64,000 nt of DNA from Balaenoptera acutorostrata. Taxonomy: Eukaryota > Chordata > Mammalia > Artiodactyla > Balaenopteridae. Below the pieces are notes generated by a model. That model was not told where the DNA came from, did no database searches, and saw only the letters and a list, made by a program, of their open reading frames with translations. Positions 56,045-64,000 of the stretch are shown here, in pieces (the first letter of the stretch is position 1; the number at the start of each line of letters is the position of its first letter). A program made the translations under genes and the position numbers. The stretch covers positions 34,074,011-34,138,010 of the forward strand of contig NC_080082.1 in assembly GCF_949987535.1 (NCBI RefSeq), read 5' to 3'.

Positions 56045-56690
56045 AGATAGCTCTAAAATCAGACTGATCTGAATTTGAATCTTGCTAGAACAAGATTCCA
56101 CTTCCAAGTCAAGTGACTTTGGGTAGATTTCTTTAAAGCCTCAGTTTCCAGGACTTCCCTGGTGGCACAGTGGTTAAGAATCCGTCTGCCAATGCAGGGG
56201 ACATGGGTTCGATCCCCGGTCTGGGAAGATCCCACATGCTGCAGAGCAACTAAGCCCATGTGCCACAACTACTGAGCCTGCGCTCTAGAGCCCACAAGCC
56301 ATAACTACTGAGCCCGCGAGCCACAACTACTGAAGTCCACGTGCCTAGAGCCTGTGCTCTGCAACGAGGAGCCACTGCAATGAGAAGCCCACGCACCTCA
56401 ATGAAGAGTAGCCCCTGCTCGCCACAACTAGAGAAAGCTTGTGCACCACAACGAAGACCCAACGCAGCCAAAAATAAATAAATAAATAAATAAATAAATA
56501 AATATTTTTTAAAAGCCTCAGTTTCCCCAGCAGTAAAATGGGGATAATAATAGTACCTGCCTCATAATGGTGTTGTGAGAACTGAGTGGTAGGGACAGCT
56601 CTTGGCCCAGGGCCTGACATACAGCAGATACTTAATGCTGCACCTATGGTTCAGCACAGGGCTCAGCATACGCAGGCACTTAATAGTCAC
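56045..56690 (+). repeat. MIR SINE split by a CHR SINE
   Basis: The 5-prime part (56045-56149) ends at AAAGCCTCAGTTTCC and the 3-prime part resumes at 56512 with the same 15 bases. It continues CCCAGCAGTAAAATGGGGATAATAATAGTACC and ends near AGCAGATACTTAATG. Removing 56150-56526 restores a continuous MIR. Confidence 0.9.
56135..56526 (+). mobile_element. CHR-type tRNA SINE inside a MIR
   Basis: Perfect 15-bp duplication AAAGCCTCAGTTTCC at 56135-56149 and 56512-56526. The head GGACTTCCCTGGTGGCACAGTGG has A box and B box (GGTTCGATCCC). The tail is (AAAT)n at 56470-56502. Older diagnostic wording, with an internal direct repeat of AGCCACAACTACTGA type (three copies between 56264 and 56335). Confidence 0.95.
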
Positions 56691-57575
56691 GCTGAGGCTG
56701 CCACCACAGAACACTGAAAAAGGAGGCACGTACCCAAGACTGACCGGGGTAGTGGGCTCCTCGGGATTTCCAGGGCAGGGGAGCAAGATAAGTGCTCCCA
56801 GCATGCACTGAAAAGACAGCCTTGTTCCTGGTTTGTAGTAGTTTTCTGACATCATCTTTTTGCTTTTGAAGTCTATCTAGATCCCTAGGGGAAAGAAGGG
56901 TAAAACAAGGTCAAGGTCAAAAACTACCCTGTAACAAGGTTATCTCTGGAAGCCAGGCCTGGAGTGGCCTCAGTACCCCAAGGTAGCACGCCCAAACCTA
57001 CACAGTGGAGCTGCCATCAGTCAAAGCCTCTGTGAGAGGGGCCCACCAGCCTGCGCAGACTTCTGTAGTTAGAGATACTCCCTGGGCCTGAGCCCATTTG
57101 GGAGGTTCTGGTCTTCCCCAACCTCACCTGTAGCCTGAGGGTGGCCAGGCCCATCCTGCTGCTGACAGGGACTTTTATGCTCTGCCCTACCCTCTCCAGG
57201 GCCCCAGCTCTGTACTCAAGCTCAAAGCCAGGGGCTTGGGCAGCACGTGGCAGACCAGACAATCAGCTCCCGGCTGACACTACTTCATGGGACCAGGACG
57301 TTCTCCCCAACCTCTCACCCAGCCAGAAATAAGAGAAGCTGGAGTGATTGGACATCGATAAAAATAAAACTGTGGAAGAAGATTTGCAGCAGGTGGACAA
57401 AGAACCAAAACAGGTTGCAACATATAGCATCTCGTCCCGCAACCCCCAAGAGCTACCCACCCCCGTTGCTGGACCGCGTATTTCTGCCTGAACAACTCAG
57501 AGACTGGGTTCTGCCCTAAGCCAGACACCCAGAAGTGGGTTGAAGACTCTCTACTTGCCAGTGGTGCCTCCTGGC
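56691..57575. other. Unique noncoding sequence
   Basis: Nearly 900 bp with nothing recognised. Overlapping chance frames of 60-90 codons. Confidence 0.35.
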
Positions 57576-57800
57576 CTTTGCACTTCCCAAACCCTTTGTC
57601 TGAGATGTTTTTACTAAACCTTTCATCACCTGGCTATTTATCCTTTGGGTCTCAACAACTTAACTCCCCAGTCCAAAGTAGAACCCTCCTCATTCTCTCT
57701 CACCACACCCTGTTCTTCCCCTTCATCACATTTAGCGCACATCTGGGTGATCATCAGCTAACCACACGAGAAAGCTGCAAGAGGAGGGGTGACGTCTGCT
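57576..57800 (+). repeat. Possible L2 fragment
   Basis: GCCTTTGCACTTCCCAAACCC and CTTCATCACATTTAGCGCACATC are L2-like but diverged. Confidence 0.4.
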
Positions 57801-57804
57801 TTAT

Positions 57805-57995
57805 TCTCCCTGATTTGCCAGCATGAACTCATTTCAGTCCTCGAACAACTCCATGAGGTAGGAACCATGACTACCCACTCCACCAGATGCGAAAGCTCAG
57901 GATCAGCAATGAGCCGTCACATGGCCCAAGGTCACTCGGCTGGGGAGAGGTGCAGCGGGAACTTGGACCCAGGAAGTCTGATTCTGAAAAGCTCT
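57805..57995 (-). repeat. MIR SINE, antisense
   Basis: GAACTCATTTCAGTCCTCGAACAACTCCATGAGGTAGGAACC, then CCCAAGGTCACTCGGCTGGGGAG. Confidence 0.75.
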
Positions 57996-58690
57996 AAACA
58001 CACTCCTGACACCTACTACGTGCACATGCTGGGCCTCAGTATAAAGTGGCCCAAACCACATCTATACTGTACTTACCCCACCTGCCCTCCCATCCTGTTC
58101 CCCGGCAACTGAAACGTACTATCCATGACTCCCCAGCACCCAGCCTTGGCTTGGGCTGTACCCTCTGCCTTGGAGGCAGCCTGAATCCGCTCTGCCTTGG
58201 CTGGGCTCAGGACTTAACTTGCTGAGCTCGTCTCCTCATCTGTACGCAGGGGAATAATACATGTAAAGAATGCATGTAAAGCATTAGACACTTTTAATAT
58301 TCCCTTGTACGTACTATTATCACTAACATGTTCATACTCCACCAAAATCTTGTAGGTCTAAATCAACAATCACAAGCCAGGCCAAATCCAGCTGTCTGGG
58401 TCCACCCAAAAAAAGTGTTTTTGAAAAATTTTATGTAGTTGATGATAATTTTTTTAATTAGAAAAATTTCACATAAAAATCCAGATGGCTGGGTTCTCTT
58501 AATTATAAGAAGATGTGGCAATACCAGGGCCACATTCCCACATGACAACAATTGGCTGGGGCTGAGGGACGCTGTTCTCTTGACTCAGGGCATGTGCTCC
58601 CCAGGGCACCCTAGTCCCCCCACCTCCCAGGTTTCTCCCTCCCAGCCTGCTGCGTTCATGAATATGACTTCTCTGGCCTTTAGATTCTGA
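57996..58690. other. Unique noncoding sequence
   Basis: Contains an AT-rich section at 58420-58480 and possible MIR fragments near 58220; no exon. Confidence 0.35.
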
Positions 58691-58794
58691 CCCCTGGTCC
58701 CAGTCTTACCGTCCTTAGAGCTATACTGACATGCCACTTCCTTCAAAAACACCTCCCCGAATCTCCATAACCCTGTGTCTCTTCCTGGTCTTAT

Positions 58795-59540
58795 AAATGT
58801 AAGAGCGAACTTGTATTGGGCACTTAGGGTGCGCCTGACATTACAACTGTTTTACAATTTGAGTCCTCACAACTGCCCTATGATGCAGGTACTATTATCA
58901 TCCCTGCTTTACAGATGAGGAAACACAAGCAGAGTTGATTATTCTATTGCCATCCCCACCCCCATCCATTCCCCACCCTCTCTGTACTGCCCTGTGCCCC
59001 CAGGAAGCTGACCCTCTGGACCAATTCACTGGAGCTTTCTGGCCTCTGGCTTCTGAATTCAGCCAATGCGAGGCCCCGGCAGGAAACGGGAGGATGCGAG
59101 GAGATGGGAGTTCGGGTACTTCTTCTCCACTCCCTCACTACTTCTGTCCCGTGTCTCTGACTGTGGTTAATCCTCCATCTTTATAGCTTCTGCCTGGTCT
59201 CCACCCATCGTCAGCTGTGGTTCCTACAGGGATCCAATCCAAAATATCCAACATTTCCTCCCCTGGCCCTTTCTACCTTAGGGGTGGTAACAGCTTCCCA
59301 CTGTTGCCAGGGACCATCCGTCCCTGGGTACCTCAACCCCCCATAAAGTATCCCTGAACCCTGCCCATACCTCTGGAAGCTAGTTTCATTTAAACTCTCT
59401 GGAGTGCATCTGTTTCCCACTAGACCCCTGGCTGACAGAGGTTTGACACTATGCCCAAGGTCACACAGTTAGAAAATCGTGCAGCAGGATCTGAACCCAA
59501 GACATCGGGCTCCAAAGTTCTCGCTCTTTAAGCACCACCC
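58795..59540 (-). repeat. MIR SINE split by about 500 bp
   Basis: Positions 58800-58936 carry the first part of an antisense MIR to GATGAGGAAACACAAGCAGAG. Positions 59441-59540 resume at CTATGCCCAAGGTCACACAGTTAG. In consensus order these two edges are only a few bases apart, so the intervening sequence looks inserted. Confidence 0.7.
58937..59440. mobile_element. Inserted dispersed repeat inside MIR
   Basis: Contains TTCTGAATTCAGCCAATGCGAGGC, CTTAGGGGTGGTAACAGCTTCCC and TTTAAACTCTCTGGAGTGCATCTGTTTCCCACTAGACCCCTGGCTGACA, recognisable as a common ancient mammalian repeat, but I cannot name the family. No duplication is legible. Confidence 0.5.
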
Positions 59541-59544
59541 TACA

Positions 59545-60180
59545 TCGCCTGATGTCCTAATCTACTTCTCCTGGTCCTTCACCTGCTTATGGCCTCCTCA
59601 AGAGTCCCCTGGGTGACACTCGAGAACCAAGCACTGTGCCTGGACAAATACAGACCTTCCAGAATCTCTCACTGAGCCCACAGAATACAGTCACTTGATT
59701 CCTCTTTATCCTCCAAAGTATTTTTACAAGGGAGAGCCCATCCCCACATTCCTTCGTCCCCCAGATCACAGGGCTCACCTCTTTCTTGCTGGCCCCTCAC
59801 ACAGGCTCTTCACACACTTGTCTCCCCTCTGGACAAAGACCAAGCTCCATAACATGGCTGAGAAGGCCCCCAGGCCCAGGCTGTGACCTCTCTTCCGCCA
59901 ACTGAACTTCAACCAGCATCTCAAATGAACCACCCTCTTCTCTACAGGGCTTTCTCACATGTGGCCGGTCTGTCCGGCAAACACTCATGGCTGTTACATG
60001 CCCTCTCCCCTTGTCTTGCTCACCACCACCCCTCCCCCCATGCACCTTTGGGCTTAAATTACAGCTCCTCTGACACTACCTCTGACCCTGGACCAGTTGG
60101 TACTTCCTGCTCTAGAGCCCCCAGAGCATCCTCTAACATTCCCTGAACATTGTCTTCATTATTCAAGAGCTACCTCCCCA
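59545..60180 (+). repeat. L2-like sequence
   Basis: AACCAAGCACTGTGCCTGGACAAATACAG and GACACTACCTCTGACCCTGGACC are typical L2; the rest is diverged. Confidence 0.5.
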
Positions 60181-60189
60181 AACCATGAG

Positions 60190-60585
60190 CCAATCAAACA
60201 CGAATATCAATGCAAAGTAAAATATTAGCAAATCAAATACAGCAACATTTTAAAGCAGCAGTCTATCATGGCAAAGAGGGATTTAATTTAGGAGTGCAAA
60301 GAAAGTTGAACACTAGGAAATCTAGTTATGTAAATCATGCATACAAATCATACATTATATTAGCAAAGAATCACCAGCTCCATCAACACTCCAACAGCAT
60401 TTGATAAAATTCAATAATTATTCCTGGTTTTAAAAATCCTAGCAATCCAGGAGATGAAGAAAGCTTTCTTAACTAGACAAACAATGAACATCATACTTAA
60501 TAGTTATTAATCAGTTGAGGAGATTCTAACCAATGCAATAAGATAAGAAAAATAGATGAGAGGCAAAGATGAAAGTTTAGTTCCA
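60190..60585 (+). pseudogene. L1 ORF2 reverse transcriptase fossil
   Basis: The plus-strand frame gives ILANQIQQHFKAAVYHGKEG followed by Asn-rich sequence, then a frameshift and CATTTGATAAAATTCAATAATT. This corresponds to the L1 ORF2 reverse transcriptase region before the FADD-type active site, which is not present here. Later sequence (AACATCATACTTAATAG, GAGATTCTAACCAATGCAATAAGATAAGAAAAATAGATGAGAGGC) follows the L1 order with deletions. Confidence 0.75.
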
Positions 60586-60589
60586 CTAA

Positions 60590-60945
60590 ACTCCAAGTTC
60601 TATGAGGCAGGAACTATGTTCTATTCCTCATAGTTTCTACAACATCCTACGCATGCTCAAATATCTGTAGAATGAACAGCCACCCAGATTAGGTCTGATT
60701 CCTATTAAATGTTCTCAAAGCACCCAGCACTTCTCCTTTGAGGCATAAATCACAGCTTAGGTTGTGTAATTTGTTTTTAAAAATACTTATCTTTTCCTAC
60801 TAGAGTGTAAGGTCCATGAAAACCAGGACCATGCTCTACTGACAGAGCAAATGTATACCTGGCCTAAAGTAAGTACTCAATTTCTATTGCACAGATGCAT
60901 GAATGACTTGAATAGAATGCATTTAATACATAGTTTCTAAATTAT
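60590..60945 (+). repeat. L2 3-prime fragments
   Basis: AACTCCAAGTTCTATGAGGCAGGAACTATGTTCTATTCC, then CTACTAGAGTGTAAGGTCCATGAAAACCAGGACC and AAGTAAGTACTCAATTTCTATTGC, two L2 3-prime ends in tandem. Confidence 0.7.
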
Positions 60946-60989
60946 AATAAATGATTTTATCCTACTTCTCAGCCAGAAGATCCAAAGCC

Positions 60990-61026
60990 CAGAGAAGGGG
61001 CGGGGGTGGGGGGGGGTCGGGGATCC
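60990..61026 (+). other. G-quadruplex-prone tract
   Basis: GAAGGGGCGGGGGTGGGGGGGGGTCGGGG has at least four runs of four or more G with short loops. Confidence 0.75.
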
Positions 61027-61029
61027 TTC

Positions 61030-61680
61030 AGTTGATGCCACACCGCTGTGAAGCCCACCCACTACCCTGGGATCCTCTGAAAGCCGTCAGCCACACACAA
61101 ACCGCAGCCCACATGGCTCAGCAAGTAAGGAAAGTGAAGCCCAGAGCAATTCCTTGGAGCCCTCTAAACAAACACACATACAGGACGCACCCTGGAGGGC
61201 AGAGCCGCCTGGTGAGAGCTCCTGTGTGCCGCCCTTCTGGGTCTAAGGATGACTTCAGTGGAGGGACCTGAGGCTTCCCTCGCGAAGCCCCGTGACGGGT
61301 ACCCACATGAATAAAGAGCCCCCTCTGCTTTCCCGGGAAGTTATCAAAGAATTACTTATGTCTCTGGAAATGCTTGTTTGGAAAAGGTTCTCCAGCCCAC
61401 CTGGGCTTGGCAGGAGCGGCAGCATCCCCAGGCCTGCCCTCTGGGGAGGGATCAGGCTTTCCCTCCAGCTCCTGAAGGAACTCGGCCATTTTTCATGCAC
61501 AGAGTCTGAAGCCAGCCATAAAGAAGCAGGCAGCTTCCCAGGATAAACGGAGCACGGTGACATCAAAGACTGCTTTCCAGATTAAACAACTGAGGCCTTC
61601 AGCTCTCTCTGGCGTTTCTTCCAGGATATTCTGGGCTTCTGCCTCAGTTCTCCCTCGGATGGAATGGCAGATATTTTGTT
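61030..61680. other. Unique noncoding sequence, possibly constrained
   Basis: Repeat-free; 61300-61680 has well-mixed sequence (CCGGGAAGTTATCAAAGAATTACTTATGTCTCTGG, CGGATGGAATGGCAGATATTTTG). No splice-supported exon. Confidence 0.35.
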
Positions 61681-61704
61681 TGTGAGAGTCTGAATTTTTT
61701 CCTT

Positions 61705-61790
61705 CTTCGGGGAGGGGGTGGGGAGGGAGGAGGCAAGGGGAAGGGAGGGGGAGAGAGAGCCAGAGGAAGAGAAAGAATGTCTGTGAGAGA
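61705..61790 (+). other. Purine-rich, G-quadruplex-prone tract
   Basis: GGGGAGGGGGTGGGGAGGGAGG, then AAGGGGAAGGGAGGGGGAGAGAGAG; many G-runs of three or more. Confidence 0.75.
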
Positions 61791-61799
61791 CAAGAGCCA

Positions 61800-62640
61800 C
61801 AAAAAGAACATGCGTGAGTGGAAATGAGAGCGGTAAGTCAGGGAGGCAGCCGGAAGTTCCTGCTTTGGAATCCAACGAGCGACCTAAAAATTCCAAAGTT
61901 GTGAACCTACAGCCAGTGAGTGAGGCTGCGAGAACCCCCCGAGCAAGGAGGACTGAGGGGTCCCTGACTCCCCAGTGCCTGCAGATCTCTTCGTGGGCCC
62001 CTGCCTCTTGCCCAGAGAGTCAGGCTGCATGCCCCTTCCTCAGACACATCTGGTAAACTGAGGCAGGAGACCCTCCTCCCTCAGGCACAGGCTCACAGCA
62101 GTTCTGGGGCAGGATGGGTTCTCTCTGGGATTGGCTTGTCACTGCCTCTTGCCCCCTGGTTCTTGGGGTGCCTCCCTCTGCCAATCCCACCGCTCAGACT
62201 GCCACATCCCACCACGGCTGGGCTTCTGACCCTCCTCCCCCGCAGGGCAGCAGGGGCCGCCCCTCCACCCAAACAGCTGGAGTAATGCCCCCAAGTCCCT
62301 GTGCATGATGCTGCATGCGAATCAGCTCTGCAGAGCGCACTGGCGGCTGGGGCAGCAGGTTGGCTGCGCTCCACCCCACTCACCTGTCCAGAGGGAAAGG
62401 TAGCTCACACGTGCCAAGAGCCACTAACATGGGGGGCTTTGCAGAAAGAATGAGCACCAGAGACAGTTCCAGACCCCACAGGCTGCAGAGCCACTTGGAG
62501 CCCACAGTCCCTTCTCAGGGGCCCAACCCAAGCACCGCGCGTTGTCCACGGACACTAGCGAGCAAGGGGTCTCCCCCAGCTCCCACTGCACAAACCCATC
62601 CCTTCTTCCCACACTTTCTTCCTCACTGCCTCAGCTTCTC
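61800..62640. other. Unique noncoding sequence
   Basis: Nothing recognised; a 128-codon plus-strand frame at 62315-62701 has no domain. Confidence 0.4.
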
Positions 62641-62654
62641 AGGAGTGTCACTGT

Positions 62655-63020
62655 CTGCCAATGTGCCTGTGGCCACGCTTATTCTTTGTCTCCTTTATTA
62701 GACTGGAAGCTACAGGAGGACAGGCACCACAGCTCTGTGATTTGCCACTGTAGCCTCAATGCCCGGCACAGCTAGGGAATCCATAATTAATAACAATTCA
62801 TTATTGATCATAATTAATGAAGAGCTGAGTGTCTGAAAGAAAAGGCCTGATTCCACTCTTCCTTTTATTCCTACTTCCAGCTCCACCTGGCTGGGGAAGA
62901 GAATCTGGGGGAGGAAGAGGCAGGGATGGGGACTTAATCTATCTCCATTCATTCATTCATTCATTCATTCAGCAAATATATCATGAGAGCCCACCATGTG
63001 CCCCAGGGCTGCCACAAGGA
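62655..63020. repeat. L2 pieces and (ATTC)n
   Basis: Positions 62680-62790 carry TTATTAGACTGGAAGCTACAGGAGGACAGGCACC (L2 sense). Positions 62947-62971 are about six copies of ATTC. Positions 62960-63020 continue AGCAAATATATCATGAGAGCCCACCATGTGCC (antisense L2 end). Confidence 0.75.
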
Positions 63021-63745
63021 AGATGGACTCCTCAGAAAGTGATTCTTCCATTGCTGACAGCTCAGCCTTGCTGCTTTAAGCCCTCAAAGGGACAGTCTGG
63101 CCCCTGAGCCCAGGGGCCCAAGCTTCCTGTTATGAGGAGGAATTGACTCTGTCTGTCTACCCCCCACCTTCTCTCCTCACTTCTGACACTCCCACTGGGT
63201 GAGGGGATGGAACATTCCCCAAGGCTAGGAGCTTGTGGGACATGCCGAGGTTGTCTCCTGGTTTAGCTTCCCCCTGAGTTTGTGACAGTTTGTACAAGAT
63301 ATGAATGTAGAGGGTCTGTTCCTGAGTTCGAGGGACACAACACACACACAGCCTGACTTGGGGAACCAGTGTCCTTCTCAAAGAAGAAAAGTTTTGTAGG
63401 GAGGATAAGACATTCCTCGAAACCTCTACCTGAGACCCCATCACAGAGATGCATTAAAGTACCCAGAATGACACCCTTGCCCACCTCCCACCTTCCTGAG
63501 GGATCCAGACCTACCAGAAACCAGAAGCCCCACCTGGCACTCTGCCCAGCTCCAGCTTGCCCCAGCTCTCCTCCCCATTCCCCAGGGGTCCAGAAAGCTG
63601 CCAGGTGGGGCTATGAAGCTGGCCTGGCAGAGGGCACCCTCCGTGGAGAACTCAAAGAAGCCAGTGAGTTGAGGTCCAAACGCCTCCACTAGCCTCAAAG
63701 CAAATCATCTTTTAATTCTGAAACACCAAATATTTAATTTATGCT
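63021..63745. other. Unique noncoding sequence
   Basis: Nothing recognised; overlapping frames up to 107 codons on both strands. Confidence 0.4.
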
Positions 63746-63749
63746 TTAC

Positions 63750-63803
63750 CTCAAATGTCAAGTCCACCTCCCGGCACATAGCTTTGAAACCACGTAAGGA
63801 GGC
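63750..63803 (-). CDS. Weak candidate coding exon, minus strand
   Basis: On the minus strand a TTAG acceptor at 63804-63805 and a GAG|GTAAAG donor at 63748-63749 bound 54 bp. In phase 0 it reads ASLRGFKAMCREVDLTFE (18 codons), and the in-frame codon just before it is a stop (TAG) that coincides with the acceptor. The donor is good, the pyrimidine tract is poor. Exit phase 0 is compatible with the entry phase of the 12621-12687 exon. An initiator at the internal ATG would make it a first exon. I do not recognise the peptide. Chance is the likelier explanation. Confidence 0.15.
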
Positions 63804-63805
63804 CT

Positions 63806-64000
63806 AACACTTTCCATATGGTGAAGACATGGGGCCTTTTAATTGTGCCAACTGGTATCATTCAAGGGTAATTCCCCTGGAATCCGGCACTCAGGCAGCA
63901 GCTGGGCCGGCCTCCAATCTCATCACCCAGCTCCATACATCCCCACGGGCTCCATCAGGGCCTGCACCCTCCCAATCTTCCCCAAACATCAAAATGCACT
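63806..64000. other. Unique noncoding sequence, window end
   Basis: Nothing recognised. Confidence 0.35.

Noticed and set aside
60210..60404. Plus-strand frame ILANQIQQHF
   Set aside because: Recognised as an L1 ORF2 reverse transcriptase remnant.
1..64000. Bacterial operons, CRISPR arrays, phage or plasmid features
   Set aside because: The repeat content and splice-type signals are mammalian, and no compact gene arrangement or direct-repeat/spacer array is present.

Overview
This window is mammalian nuclear DNA, most likely from a cetacean (whale or dolphin). The main evidence is several roughly 300-bp tRNA-derived SINEs of the CHR type. Their sequence starts GGCTTCCCTGGTGGCGCAGTGG, has a pol III B box GGTTCGAGCCC, and ends in an (AAAT)n tail. 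I saw no ruminant BovB LINE or Bov-A dimer, which argues against cattle or sheep. MIR, L2, L1, MaLR LTRs and hAT/Tigger DNA transposon fossils fill most of the rest. Nothing prokaryotic is present: no operons, no CRISPR array, and no ORF above about 210 codons. The longer ORFs are chance open frames in GC-rich or repeat sequence. Repeat and region boundaries come from reading against remembered consensus sequences and are approximate; target-site duplications and splice sites were read base by base. || Layout. I see no complete protein-coding gene. The best coding signal is one 67-bp internal exon on the minus strand (12621-12687) with excellent splice sites, encoding an acidic peptide I do not recognise. 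A much weaker 54-bp minus-strand exon candidate lies at 63750-63803. Its reading phase would join to the first, so the window may be a roughly 50-kb intron of a minus-strand gene, but that is speculative. || 1-12 kb: unique sequence with a homeodomain-type AT-rich block near 3 kb, a long L2, a Tigger-type transposon, a young SINE carrying extra 3-prime sequence (8282-8688) and a degenerate GATG tandem repeat. 12-30 kb: the exon, a non-repetitive stretch at 13.8-15.1 kb, many MIRs, an L2 interrupted by a SINE, a palindromic MITE and a GC-rich element at 28.2-28.6 kb. 30-32 kb: an L1 pair in head-opposed orientation with a SINE in its tail. 32-45 kb: MLT1 LTRs, MER5A and MER20, plus unique blocks near 38.2 and 43.4 kb. 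45-64 kb: a TG/CA palindrome, hAT elements, SINEs, a MIR split by a SINE and another split by about 500 bp of foreign sequence, an L1 ORF2 fossil and G-rich tracts. || I found no exciting new autonomous system. The observations most worth checking are the two exon candidates, the SINE with a probable 3-prime transduction, the inverted L1 and the nested insertions that give relative dates.
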